Shown here: one piece after another, positions 37,791-46,858 of the stretch
How the letters are laid out: each line of letters opens with the position of its first letter
Numbering within the stretch: position 1 is the first letter of the stretch
Assembly: GCA_965226945.1 (NCBI GenBank)
Contig: OZ245717.1
Span: 930,001-994,000 of the forward strand
Origin: SYLG01 sp965226945
GTDB lineage: Bacteria > Planctomycetota > Planctomycetia > Gemmatales > Gemmataceae
Direction: 5' to 3'
DNA length: 64,000 nt
Program-made: the position numbers and the translations under genes
The notes under the pieces: model-generated
What the model saw: the letters and a program-made list of their open reading frames with translations, nothing else
Told to the model about the DNA's origin: nothing
Databases searched by the model: none

Positions 37791-40700
37791 TCACTCCAAT
37801 CCGAAGCGGCGCATCCGGCTGACGAGCGTGCTGCGCGGGATTCCCAGGTTGCGCGCGGCGACCGATTTGTTGCCCCCCGCAACGCTGATGGCGCGTACCA
37901 GTTTCTCTTTCTCCTGGGCCAGCTTTTCACGGCGTTTTTGCTGGGAAAGTCCGGGAGGCTTTTCTTTGGGCTCGCCAAAGAGCGCGGCGAACGCTTCCTC
38001 CGAAAATCCGTTCCCCGAGACCGTATGGCCGGCGGGAAGGACCATGGACGCATCACTTTCGCCCGGTTGCGCCGCAAAATGGCGCTGCAGGATGGCCCCG
38101 CCTTCGGAGAGAACGAGCGCTCTTTCGAGGGCGTTTTGCAACTGGCGAATGTTGCCCGGCCACGACCGACTCTTCAGGAAAGCAATGGAATCGTCGTCGA
38201 TCACAGGGACCGCAACGCCTGACTTTTCTGCGGCCTTGCGAAGAAGGTCCTCGGCCAGCTCGGGAATATCGAGCTGCCGATCGCGCAATGGGGGCAAGTG
38301 GATGGGAAATACATTGAGACGGTAAAACAGATCACGCCGAAAGAGGCCCCGCTCCATCAGATCTTCCAGGTCGCGGTGGGTGGCCGCGATAATGCGAACA
38401 TCCACCTGGATCGGTTCATTGGAGCCGACCCGTTCAAAGGTCCGTTCTTGAATCACCCGCAGCAGCTTGGTTTGCACGTCGGCGGAGATGTCGCCGATTT
38501 CATCCAAAAAAAGCGTTCCCCCATCGGCCATTTCAAACCGGCCGGGCTTGTCCTTGTGGGCGTTGGTGAAGGCGCCGCGGACATGGCCAAACAGTTCGCT
38601 TTCAAGAATTCCCGGAGCCAGGGCGGCGCAGTGGACCTTGACCAGCGGCTTGAGCGCCCGCGGACTGCGCTCATGAATCCATTGGGCGAGCACTTCCTTG
38701 CCGGTTCCCGATTCGCCGCGCAATAAAACCGCAGAACTGCTGGGCGCCACCTTGCGCGCCATTTCCATCAGGTCGCGGCAGGCGGGCGATCGGCCGATGA
38801 TTTGGGTTTTCCCGGTGGAGATTTTTGAGGGGGTGTCGCCTGGGACCGCGCCTGCTTGAGGGTCAGAATGGGGAGGAGCCACGGATTCCGGCCGGCTGCG
38901 GGTGAGCTGCGCCTGGAGCGAATGAATGAGCTGTTGCTGCTTGGCGATCTGATCCACCTTGGTTTGCAGTTCGCGGCCGAGCGATTCAATTTGCCGGTGC
39001 TCCTCGGCATTGACGAGTGCCAGCGAGGTGATCTGGGCGAGCGCCGCGACCAGGTGCCGCAGATCCTCGGGGAAACGCTGATCGGGGCGGGTTCCCAGGT
39101 AGAGCACGCCGCGCAGCTTCCCTTCGTGACGCAAGCCGACGGCCGCGCCCATTCCCAGGCTGGTGAGGTGTTCTTTCCACAACTTGAGCTGGGATTGGGC
39201 GGCGAGACTTCCTTGAGATTCGAGACTGATGAAGGGAACCCGTGCCAGACGGTCCCAAAACCCCGCTTCATCGCCAAGCCGGGCGGGCGGCGTGTCGCCC
39301 CCCTGGTGAACGATCAGCTCCATCCCCTGAGGTTGCACCAGATAGATGGCCCCCCGCCGGACTTCCACCACCTGAGTCGCATGACGAAGAAGCGCCTTGG
39401 CCAGCGCGTGGGGATCGACCAGTCGATCGACCGCCTGATGCATTTCCTGCAAGGTTTCGTCCAGTTGGCGCCGTTGCTGACGAAAGCGCTGCAAGACCAC
39501 GCTCAAAAGGCGGCCGCGCGTCAGATCGACCAGAATGACGAGCACGAGCGCGGTGCCGGAAACCGCCAGAATCTGACCGGGAGAGGGAACCTCGGCAACC
39601 TGCATGCCCACAAACACCATTCCGCCGAACACCATGGCGTAATAGAAGAAGCTGGCGAAGCTGGAGACGAGCAAGATATTGACACCGCCACCCAGGTAGG
39701 CCTCGAGCGTCTGCAAACGGTAGCGGGTCAGGCTGATGCCAAACGAAATCGTGACGATTGTGCTGGCGGCAAGCATGGTCCAGGTGTTTTCGCCGGTGCC
39801 AAGCCGGCTGGTCGGCGAAAAGGAAAGCCAGGCGGCGTAGCTGACGGGGAAAAGCGCGGCGCTCATGCCCGCGAGGACCCAGCGAATCTGGCTTTTTTCG
39901 ACCGAATCCTCGCAGCGGCGCAGGGAATCGAACAAGGTAATCCAGCCGGCCAAGAAGTAGAAGGCCGACACGGTGATGTAGGCATAAATCCACCAGAGCA
40001 TCATTCCCAGGCTGCGTTCGAAGGCGGGCGCCAGTTCGGGTTGCGAAGAGCCTAGGGCTTCCAGGCCACGAATCAAAAACCAATGGATGAAAAAAATCAC
40101 AAGAAAAAGACAGGGAGGAATATAAATCAGTGTTTTTAGTGTCTTGGGATACTCTTCAATCCAGGGGTGCGGCTTGGGAAATCTCAAGAAGAAATGCAGA
40201 CTCACCGGCATGAGCAACGCGGCCGACACGACGAAGAAGGTGAGGAGTATGGGGCTATTTGCAATATGTATCCAATGATACCCGCCCATATAGGCGCCAA
40301 CCGAAAGCAAAGTCATCCAGAAAAAGAGATAAGTGAAGCGGCTTTCAGGCTGTTTCCAGTAAACCACGATGCCCAGAGAAAACAGCGCCAGCTTCAAAAG
40401 CAGCCAAAAGGCGGAAGGAATGAGAGCCGGCCAGGAGCCGTTGCTCGGCTGGCACTGGACCTCATGAATGCTATGGTCGGATTGCTTTTGAAACCTGATG
40501 GTTACGAGCTTGGATTCTGTTTGTCGCCCCAGATCGTCCTGGAAATCAAGCCATTGCGGCCAGGAGGTCAAGGAGATCTGATTCCAGGCGAGCAGTTTAT
40601 CTCCCACCACTGGCCAAGTCGTCGCGGGAGTGGCGAAGAATCGCGAATCGACGCTGAGCACCCTCAAGCCAAAGTTGGAACGGATTCCAATCGACTGCGC

Positions 40701-40817
40701 GGTGGCGGCACGCCAAAAGATCAAAGTGGCCATGGCGACAACCAAAACTCCAGCCAGGAACAGTCCACGGCTTAGGAGCAAACTGGGTCGAGTGGCTTGG
40801 CTAGGCAAAGAAAACAC
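37791..40817 (-). CDS. membrane-bound sigma-54-dependent activator with GAF and multi-helix sensor
   Basis: This 1008-aa regulator has an N-terminal helix and a PDZ-like segment (about 45-115), about eight membrane helices to residue 430, a coiled-coil, a GAF-like domain (about 480-600), and then an NtrC-type AAA+ domain with Walker A LLRGESGTGKEVLAQ and Walker B GGTLFLDEIGDI. The sigma-54 contact loop is GAFTNA (bases 38559-38576) instead of GAFTGA. A Fis-type helix-turn-helix closes the protein (NKSVAARNLGIPRSTLVSRM). It would sense an extracytoplasmic or membrane signal and activate -24/-12 promoters. The broken small gene at 37233 lies just downstream; a candidate target is not clear. Confidence 0.9.
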   Translation of the reverse strand: MFSLPSQATRPSLLLSRGLFLAGVLVVAMATLIFWRAATAQSIGIRSNFGLRVLSVDSRFFATPATTWPVVGDKLLAWNQISLTSWPQWLDFQDDLGRQTESKLVTIRFQKQSDHSIHEVQCQPSNGSWPALIPSAFWLLLKLALFSLGIVVYWKQPESRFTYLFFWMTLLSVGAYMGGYHWIHIANSPILLTFFVVSAALLMPVSLHFFLRFPKPHPWIEEYPKTLKTLIYIPPCLFLVIFFIHWFLIRGLEALGSSQPELAPAFERSLGMMLWWIYAYITVSAFYFLAGWITLFDSLRRCEDSVEKSQIRWVLAGMSAALFPVSYAAWLSFSPTSRLGTGENTWTMLAASTIVTISFGISLTRYRLQTLEAYLGGGVNILLVSSFASFFYYAMVFGGMVFVGMQVAEVPSPGQILAVSGTALVLVILVDLTRGRLLSVVLQRFRQQRRQLDETLQEMHQAVDRLVDPHALAKALLRHATQVVEVRRGAIYLVQPQGMELIVHQGGDTPPARLGDEAGFWDRLARVPFISLESQGSLAAQSQLKLWKEHLTSLGMGAAVGLRHEGKLRGVLYLGTRPDQRFPEDLRHLVAALAQITSLALVNAEEHRQIESLGRELQTKVDQIAKQQQLIHSLQAQLTRSRPESVAPPHSDPQAGAVPGDTPSKISTGKTQIIGRSPACRDLMEMARKVAPSSSAVLLRGESGTGKEVLAQWIHERSPRALKPLVKVHCAALAPGILESELFGHVRGAFTNAHKDKPGRFEMADGGTLFLDEIGDISADVQTKLLRVIQERTFERVGSNEPIQVDVRIIAATHRDLEDLMERGLFRRDLFYRLNVFPIHLPPLRDRQLDIPELAEDLLRKAAEKSGVAVPVIDDDSIAFLKSRSWPGNIRQLQNALERALVLSEGGAILQRHFAAQPGESDASMVLPAGHTVSGNGFSEEAFAALFGEPKEKPPGLSQQKRREKLAQEKEKLVRAISVAGGNKSVAARNLGIPRSTLVSRMRRFGLE

Positions 40818-41144
40818 TTCCGCGGGGAGGGTGTCGCAAAGTGACGATCTTGACGAATATTAGCGGTTTGCGGTGAAAAACGCACCAGGCTTCGTCATTT
40901 TTCACCCTTTTTCCTTAACGATTGGAGAAACATTGCCGGCCGTTTCCGATCGGGGTTCTGGATAACCTGGAACAAAATTCACCGCTAACCATTCCCACAA
41001 AAGGATTTAATTCAAATCGCGCCATCTCCCCCTCCTTTTGTTTCTTCTTGCTTTTCCCAAAGTTTCCTTGCTAATAGCGAGGGCACACCATTCGCGTAAT
41101 GAGTCAAAAACATGCCGTCCGAAATCAAGGAAGAACCCTCCACC
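40818..41144. other. intergenic region between divergent regulator and hydrolase
   Basis: About 330 bases without a gene. It must hold promoters for the regulator (-) and the hydrolase (+). A GG-N10-GC arrangement at 41081-41095 (GGGCACACCATTCGC) partially resembles a sigma-54 -24/-12 site. Nothing else was recognised. Confidence 0.4.
41081..41095 (+). promoter_or_regulatory. weak sigma-54-like -24/-12 site before the hydrolase gene
   Basis: GGGCACACCATTCGC keeps the GG and GC ten bases apart but matches the consensus TGGCACG-N4-TTGC only partly (three mismatches). The sigma-54 activator gene is adjacent and divergent, which makes it worth testing. If real, it would give about a 38-nt leader to the start at 41145. 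Confidence 0.22.
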
Positions 41145-42002
41145 ATGCGTGTCACCAAGGATTGGTTAAGTCGAAACTGGCAACCCATCACGCCCTCCGA
41201 CATTCCTTACCGAACTCACCGATTGGCCAACTACTCCTTCCAATCGATGGAGATTGGCGACGGCCCCCCCCTGGTCTTCGTGCCAGGACTGGCGGGCGGT
41301 AGCCGCCTTCACTTGCCCCTGATTAGCCAGCTATCTCAATATTTCAAAGTGATTACTTTTGAATTCCGTGGCGAGAACCTCCTCTTTACCCGCCGCATGT
41401 CGACCCAACTCAAGGTGCTGGCGGAAGACCTCGCGGAATTCATCTTTACCGGAGGCTGGGAAAGGCCCCTGGTCCATGGCACCTCCTTTGGCGGCGTCGT
41501 CTCCTTGCTCATGGCCAAACGCCACCCCGGCCTGATTCAGTCGCTATTTCTTCAAGGAGTGGGCAATCGCTTTCAGCCGGGCCTCCTCAGATATTTGGCC
41601 GGCCAGGTGCTGACCCGCTTCCCCTTGGCCCAGGCCAATCCCTTCCTGCGCCAGGTGTTTACCATGCTTTTGGGCGGCGCCAATGTTCCCGAACGGCTCC
41701 TGGGTTTTGCCATCAAGCAGATCTGGACCACCGATCAAGCCATCATCGCGCAGAGATTTCGCAGCGTCGCCCGGCTGGAGCTCGCCAAGGAAATTGAAGG
41801 CCTGGCCGTGCCCAGCCTGCTGCTCACCGGCAACCGTGACATCATCGTCACCAAATCTTCCATTGCCGAACTGGCCGGTTCGCTGAGCAATTGCCAGTTG
41901 CAAACCATTAGCGGCGGCGGCCATTTGGCAGGCATCACCCACCCGGCCGAAATCGCCCAGAATTGCTTTGAGTTTGCCCAGGCACTGGGCTGCGGTGTTT
42001 GA
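41145..42002 (+). CDS. alpha/beta-hydrolase fold protein
   Basis: The 285-aa cytoplasmic protein has the core alpha/beta-hydrolase features: oxyanion strand PLVFVPGLAGGSR, the nucleophile elbow GTSFGG (Ser near 112), the acid in LLLTGNRDIIVTKS, and the histidine in ISGGGHLAGITHPAEIAQN. The start at 41145 follows a likely AAGGA ribosome-binding site; the ATG at 41112 would add 11 residues and has none. It is divergent from the sigma-54 regulator, with a rho-independent terminator after its stop. No substrate is inferred; esterase or acyltransferase activity is possible. Confidence 0.87.
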   Translation: MRVTKDWLSRNWQPITPSDIPYRTHRLANYSFQSMEIGDGPPLVFVPGLAGGSRLHLPLISQLSQYFKVITFEFRGENLLFTRRMSTQLKVLAEDLAEFIFTGGWERPLVHGTSFGGVVSLLMAKRHPGLIQSLFLQGVGNRFQPGLLRYLAGQVLTRFPLAQANPFLRQVFTMLLGGANVPERLLGFAIKQIWTTDQAIIAQRFRSVARLELAKEIEGLAVPSLLLTGNRDIIVTKSSIAELAGSLSNCQLQTISGGGHLAGITHPAEIAQNCFEFAQALGCGV

Positions 42003-42022
42003 TGCCGATTTCAGGATCGCGA

Positions 42023-42064
42023 AAAGGGCCGTGTCCTGCAAGGACGCGGCCCTTTTTCTTTTTA
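42023..42064 (+). terminator. rho-independent terminator of the hydrolase gene
   Basis: AAAGGGCCGTGTCC-TGCA-AGGACGCGGCCC is followed by TTTTTCTTTTTAA on the + strand. It starts 20 bp after the hydrolase stop codon. Confidence 0.9.
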
Positions 42065-42192
42065 ACGACGGCAAACGGAGCCCATTGCACTTTTTCTTTG
42101 GATCCGAATCCTCGGCCTAACAAGCATCCAAAAAGCGTGAGCGGAATGCCTTCCTCGACGAAAACGCAAGACTTTCGAGATTTCGCACGTCG

Positions 42193-42852
42193 TCAAGAAT
42201 CATCGCCCGAACTGGACCGGGAAAGTTCATAGAATTCGCCGGCATAAGGCTGCGGCGGGCGCTCCTCGGTAAAGCGTCGGTGCCGGAAATAGCGCACTTC
42301 AAAGGAACCGTCCGGATCGAAAGGCATGGTGGTGCCTCCCAAAAAGCCGGAAGGCCCCGTGCTCTTGTTCACCAGATTCAACCAGACTCGGTCGGGCGGG
42401 AAATACTTGCGGCCACCACCGGTATCGGTGTCCTGGCTCACCGGCCGGAATCCCCAAAATTGCTCCTCCCAGGGCAAGGTCTGGAGCATCGCAATGACGA
42501 AACCCGAAAGGATATATCCCGTCAGCGTGCCCACGACGGCTCCGCCAATCTGATCGACCAGGGCATGGTATTCAAAGCGCCGAGCCGAGATGCTGTTAAT
42601 GAGGGTTCGCATGATTCCATAGGAACCGCAAAAAACCGCCACCAGGGCCACGCCATCCTCGTATCCGCCCAGCACCGAATTGGCGAACATCGGTTCAAGG
42701 ATGCCCGCCAGCGGCTCGAAAAAAGAAAAGGCAATGATTCCCGACAAAACGGTCATCACGAACGCAGCCCAGGCACCGAAAACGCCTTCGGCAAAGTTGG
42801 CATAGGCAACGCCGGCGATGATCAGCAATGTCAAAACGATGCAGCCATCCAT
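42193..42852 (-). CDS. cvpA: CvpA family membrane protein
   Basis: A 219-aa protein with about four membrane helices in the first 170 residues, beginning MDGCIVLTLLIIAGVAYANF and followed by EPLAGILEPMFA, typical of CvpA. CvpA proteins affect colicin V production, envelope stress resistance and cell envelope maintenance; the molecular mechanism is unresolved. The C-terminal tail (FRHRRFTEERPPQPYAGEFY...) is soluble and specific to this lineage. It is the last gene of the - strand cluster with the pilB-like and pilT genes, with a 36-bp gap. Confidence 0.82.
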   Translation of the reverse strand: MDGCIVLTLLIIAGVAYANFAEGVFGAWAAFVMTVLSGIIAFSFFEPLAGILEPMFANSVLGGYEDGVALVAVFCGSYGIMRTLINSISARRFEYHALVDQIGGAVVGTLTGYILSGFVIAMLQTLPWEEQFWGFRPVSQDTDTGGGRKYFPPDRVWLNLVNKSTGPSGFLGGTTMPFDPDGSFEVRYFRHRRFTEERPPQPYAGEFYELSRSSSGDDS

Positions 42853-42888
42853 CTATTTTCTCCGGGCGAATTTCGTGTTTTTTGCGGC

Positions 42889-44637
42889 CTACTTGCAGAC
42901 CCGGGTCATTTCGGCAATGGAGGTGTCGCCGCTGATGACTTGCCGCAGACCATCCTGGTAAAGCAAAGTCATCCCTTCTTTCACCGCTTCTTGCTGGATC
43001 TGGTGCATGTTCGGTTTGTCGCGGATCATTTCGCGAATGTGATCGGTGATGCGGAACAGTTCGTAAACGCCCGTGCGGCCCCGATAGCCCGAGCCCCCGC
43101 AATGGTCGCAGTTGTTGGTTTCCGGTTCCTTCTGCCCTTCTCCCGGAGCGCGGCAAAAGAATTTGATCTTGTCGGCGGGCAAATTGAGCCGTTTCAGTGC
43201 TTCGGGCGAAGGCACATATTTCTCCTTGCACTTGGGGCAGAGCTTGCGCACCAGCCGCTGACCGATCACTGCCGAGAGCGCGCTACCAATCACCGAAGGA
43301 TCGACGCCAAGTTCGATCAATCGGCCAAGAGCGCCCACGGCGTCGTTGGAGTGGATCGTCGAGAAGACCATGTGACCGGTCTGGGCCGCCTGGCAGGCAA
43401 TTTCGGCCGTTTCCTTATCGCGGATTTCGCCGAGATAGATCACGTCCGGGTCCTGACGCAAAATGCTTCGCAGTTCGCCCGCGAAAGTCTTCCCCGACTT
43501 GGGAGTGACTTCAATTTGCGTCGTGTTGGGGATGGTGTACTCGACCGGGTTTTCCAGGGTGATCACGTTCTTGGTGAAGCGATCGATTTCATGCAGCGCC
43601 GCATACAAGGTGGTCGATTTGCCCGCGCCGGTCGGACCGCAAACGAGGAGCAGGCCGTGCGGCTCGCTGACGATTTCCCGGACCATATCGCGAACCTTGG
43701 GCCGTAGCCCCAAGTTTTCCAGGCTGCTGATCGCCTTGTTCTGATCGAGAATACGCAGCACCATCTTTTCGCCAGCCACGCTACCCGAGGTCGCCACGCG
43801 AAAGTCGACCACGCGCCCCGCGGCGCCAGGTTTTTCCGGGTCGAGAATGCGCGCCTGAAAACTACCGTCCTGCGGTTTTCGTTTTTCGGTGATGTCCATT
43901 TCCGCCATCACCTTGAGGATGTTGATAACCGAATCGCCGATGCGGCGATCGAGCGCTTCCTGGGCTTTCATGATGCCGTCCACCCGGAAGCGCACCAGTG
44001 TTTCCTCCTTGGTCGGCTCGAGGTGGATATCCGTTGTGCGCGACTTAATGGCGTTCCAAATCAGCTCCAAAGCTGCTTGAAAGCCGGCGGTTTCCTCCGA
44101 TTTGTTCAGGAACTTGGCCGCCTCCGCGCCCCCCGAACCACCCCGTTTTCCAAGGAAAACGACCGGAATGTTGCGTCCCTTGGGTCCCGCGGCGTCGGTG
44201 AACTTGAGGCCGAAATAGCGCGCACCCAACGACCTGAAGTGGTAGGGGGTCAACAGGTGCTGGGTCTCGTCCTTGACGAAGCCATTGCGCAAATTGGCGT
44301 AAAGCTTGGCTTCCACCGCCATCGCGATCATGACCACAAACCAGGAAATCCAGAAGTAGGGCAGTCCCCAGATCAAAAGCGTGCCGACGATTCCCGAGCC
44401 GAGGACAATCAGGTTCCAGGTCGGACCATCCGCGATTTCGAGCTCTCGCTGATCCTCGTCGACCCACTGCGCCAAAAAGGCCCAAGTGGCAAACGCCGCC
44501 AGCACCAGAATCAGATGGAAGATGTTGAGGTACCAGCCCTCTCCTCTGGGAAAGTCCCCCGCCGCAAAGATCGACAGGCCCGAAAACGACGTAAAACCTC
44601 CCGAAATCGAAGCAAAGCAATTATGGGCGCATAGCAT
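42889..44637 (-). CDS. PilB/GspE-type secretion ATPase with N-terminal membrane helices
   Basis: The 582-aa ATPase has Walker A GPTGAGKSTTLY, the Asp box and Walker B region LRQDPDVIYLGEIRD, the His box TGHMVFSTIHSND and the C4 zinc motif CPKC...CDHC. These are the hallmarks of PilB/GspE motors that power type IV pilus extension or type II secretion. In place of the usual N-terminal domain there are about 140 residues with three predicted membrane helices (LILVLAAFATWAFLA, LIVLGSGIVGTLLIWGLP, WISWFVVMIAMAVEA) followed by a linker. PilT is just upstream and cvpA downstream. The fusion is unusual, since the classic ATPases are cytoplasmic. Confidence 0.9.
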   Translation of the reverse strand: MLCAHNCFASISGGFTSFSGLSIFAAGDFPRGEGWYLNIFHLILVLAAFATWAFLAQWVDEDQRELEIADGPTWNLIVLGSGIVGTLLIWGLPYFWISWFVVMIAMAVEAKLYANLRNGFVKDETQHLLTPYHFRSLGARYFGLKFTDAAGPKGRNIPVVFLGKRGGSGGAEAAKFLNKSEETAGFQAALELIWNAIKSRTTDIHLEPTKEETLVRFRVDGIMKAQEALDRRIGDSVINILKVMAEMDITEKRKPQDGSFQARILDPEKPGAAGRVVDFRVATSGSVAGEKMVLRILDQNKAISSLENLGLRPKVRDMVREIVSEPHGLLLVCGPTGAGKSTTLYAALHEIDRFTKNVITLENPVEYTIPNTTQIEVTPKSGKTFAGELRSILRQDPDVIYLGEIRDKETAEIACQAAQTGHMVFSTIHSNDAVGALGRLIELGVDPSVIGSALSAVIGQRLVRKLCPKCKEKYVPSPEALKRLNLPADKIKFFCRAPGEGQKEPETNNCDHCGGSGYRGRTGVYELFRITDHIREMIRDKPNMHQIQQEAVKEGMTLLYQDGLRQVISGDTSIAEMTRVCK

Positions 44638-44679
44638 GGATGATTCCCGGGTGCCGATATAAGGGGACGGATAAAGACC

Positions 44680-45846
44680 CTATGAAGACATCTTAATTCC
44701 CTTAAGCGCCATCTTAAACTGGTCGGGATTGGGGGCCACTTCCAGAGCCGTGGCCTTGTCGATTTCCCCTCGCTCCACCAGCGAGCGTAAGTTCTCGGTG
44801 AAATCGACCATCCCTTCCTGGTAGTGCTTTTTGATCATGTCCAATAGCTCGGAGTCGCGGCCTTCGCCGATGAACTTGCGCACGATTGGATTGACGATCA
44901 TGATCTCGTTGGTGGGGGTACGAGGCTTCTTGAGCCCCTTCAAGAGCTTTTGCGCCACGACCGCCTTGAGGTTGTTGGCCAGCGCCTTACGGATGGCGTC
45001 GTGCTTATCGGGGGTGAACAAGTCAAGAATACGGTTGATCGTGGTCGCCGCGCTCGCGGCATGGATCGTACCAAAAACCAGGTGACCCGTTTCCGCCGCA
45101 TGGATGGCCGCTTCGAAGGTTTCGATATCGCGCAACTCACCCACGAGGATCACGTCGGGGTCTTGCCGCACCGCGTCCTTGAGCGCCTTGTGCCAGCCCA
45201 TGACATCGAGGCCGATTTCGCGCTGGTTGAAATAGGACATGCTGTCGGCAAAGGTGAATTCGATCGGATCTTCGACCGTCAGAATATGCAGCGGTTCGCG
45301 CTCGGCGATGTAGGTAAGCATCGAGGCGATCGTGGTCGATTTGCCCGACCCGGTCACTCCGGCCAAAATCACGAGGCCTTCGGGAAAATGGCAGAGCTTC
45401 TCGATGGCCTCGGGTAAGCCAAGATCGCTGAAATTGGGGATCTTCGTATTCACGCGCCGCGAAACCAGAGAAAGCCGGCTTCGCTGCCGGAAAAGGCTCA
45501 CGCGGAAACGGCACTCGTCGTTGCCGACCACGTGTGAAAAGTCGACGCCGCCTTCGTCTTCGAGGATCTGCCGCTGCCTGGGGCTCAATAGCGGCAGAAG
45601 GAGCCGTTCCATCATTTCCTGGGTCATGGGCGGCATTTCCATCCGCTTGATGTCGCCGCGCATGCGCATCATGGGAGGCTGACCGACCTTCAAGTGAATA
45701 TCGGAGGCCTCGAGTTTCATCACCATGCGGAAGAGCTTGTTGGCTTCCGGTTCTTTTCTCGGTTCACCCGGGACCGTTACGGGAGGAGGCGGAGCCGGTT
45801 GAAGTGGTGGTGATGGGCTTGCGTGAGGCGCTGCATGGGTGGACAT
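44680..45846 (-). CDS. pilT: type IV pilus retraction ATPase PilT
   Basis: The 388-aa protein starts with a Pro-rich extension of about 30 residues, then a PilT fold: ASDIHLKVGQPPMMRMRGDI, Walker A GVTGSGKSTTIASM, the Asp box ILTVEDPIEF, Walker B RQDPDVILVGELRD, and the His box ETGHLVFGTIHAASAATTINRI. It lacks the PilB zinc motif. PilT disassembles pili and drives twitching motility. It precedes the PilB/GspE-type gene by 42 bp and follows hisF by 57 bp, so the two motors are likely co-transcribed. No pilin gene is in view. Confidence 0.93.
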   Translation of the reverse strand: MSTHAAPHASPSPPLQPAPPPPVTVPGEPRKEPEANKLFRMVMKLEASDIHLKVGQPPMMRMRGDIKRMEMPPMTQEMMERLLLPLLSPRQRQILEDEGGVDFSHVVGNDECRFRVSLFRQRSRLSLVSRRVNTKIPNFSDLGLPEAIEKLCHFPEGLVILAGVTGSGKSTTIASMLTYIAEREPLHILTVEDPIEFTFADSMSYFNQREIGLDVMGWHKALKDAVRQDPDVILVGELRDIETFEAAIHAAETGHLVFGTIHAASAATTINRILDLFTPDKHDAIRKALANNLKAVVAQKLLKGLKKPRTPTNEIMIVNPIVRKFIGEGRDSELLDMIKKHYQEGMVDFTENLRSLVERGEIDKATALEVAPNPDQFKMALKGIKMSS

Positions 45847-45903
45847 GTCATCGAGCTCCTGTTCGGAAAACCGCTGTCGACTTCGAACAATTGTTTTACA
45901 ACC

Positions 45904-46704
45904 TTAATGATTCTGCTTGGGGCGAGATGCGCCGGCTTCGGGCCGAACCGGAATTCCATGGGATCGCAAATAGGCCTTCACCTCGCCGATCCCCACTTCC
46001 CGGTAGTGGAAAATGCCAGCGGCAAGAACCGCGCTGGCATGGGCCTCGCGGACGGCCTCAAGCATATGGGCCGCCGAGCCGGCGCCGCCGCTGGCGACAA
46101 CCGGAATCCCGACCGCTTCGGCCACCGCCTTGGTTACGGGTATATCATATCCATTTTTTGTACCGTCGGCGTCCATCGACGTCAGGATGATTTCCCCGGC
46201 TCCCAGCCGCTCCACTTCCCTGGCCCAGGAAACCGCCTCCCATTCGGTGGCAAGCCGTCCGCCATGGATATGCACAACCCAGGTTTCCCGGCCGTTACGC
46301 ATGACCCGTTTCGGGTCGATATTCACCACCGTGGCGCAGGAACCGAAGCGCCTGGAAATCTCGGCAACGAGTTCGGGGTTTTTCACCGCCGCCGAATTGA
46401 TGCTCACCTTTTCCGCGCCGGCCTGAATGAGCCTTTTGGCGTCATCCAGGCACTTGATCCCCCCACCCACGGTGAAGGGCATATGGCATTCCTCGGCAAC
46501 CCGGGCGACCATTTCTTCCAGGATGCCGCGGCCTTCGTGCGAAGCATGGATGTCGAGAAACACCAGTTCGTCGGCTCCCTCGTTTTCGTAACGCCTGGCC
46601 ACTTCGACCGGGTCGCCTGCATCGCGCAATCCTAGGAAGTTAACTCCCTTGACCACGCGGCCGCCCGCGACATCCAAACAGGGAATGATGCGCACCGCCA
46701 ACAT
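45904..46704 (-). CDS. hisF: imidazole glycerol phosphate synthase cyclase subunit HisF
   Basis: HisF makes imidazole-glycerol-phosphate and AICAR from PRFAR with ammonia supplied by HisH, in histidine synthesis. The 266-aa (beta/alpha)8 protein has the N-terminal MLAVRIIPCLDVAGGRVVKG (Asp11-type catalytic residue), FTVGGGIKCLDDAKRLI, INSAAVKNPEL, ILTSMDADGTKNGYD with the second catalytic aspartate, and VVASGGAGSAAHM. Length is normal with a short Pro-rich tail. HisH and other his genes are not next to it; the neighbours are pilT and a DUF309 gene. Confidence 0.97.
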   Translation of the reverse strand: MLAVRIIPCLDVAGGRVVKGVNFLGLRDAGDPVEVARRYENEGADELVFLDIHASHEGRGILEEMVARVAEECHMPFTVGGGIKCLDDAKRLIQAGAEKVSINSAAVKNPELVAEISRRFGSCATVVNIDPKRVMRNGRETWVVHIHGGRLATEWEAVSWAREVERLGAGEIILTSMDADGTKNGYDIPVTKAVAEAVGIPVVASGGAGSAAHMLEAVREAHASAVLAAGIFHYREVGIGEVKAYLRSHGIPVRPEAGASRPKQNH

Positions 46705-46858
46705 AATGAAAGATCTCTTGCCAATCGCCGCGGCCCATCACGTTTTCCGGTGCCGCTAGCCTCATTTTTAGACGTTTTCGCGAAAGAATCGAAGATTCCG
46801 GCGCCGATTCGCAGCGCCTGGTTTGGCAGGTCATTCAAGGGAATGATGGGAACCGAGA

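Noticed and set aside
38856..40055. A 399-residue open frame on the + strand
   Set aside because: Antisense to the sigma-54 activator, whose domains are unmistakable; no signal of its own.
42280..43707. A 475-residue open frame on the + strand
   Set aside because: Antisense to cvpA and the PilB/GspE-type gene; composition is His/Arg/Gly-rich shadow translation.
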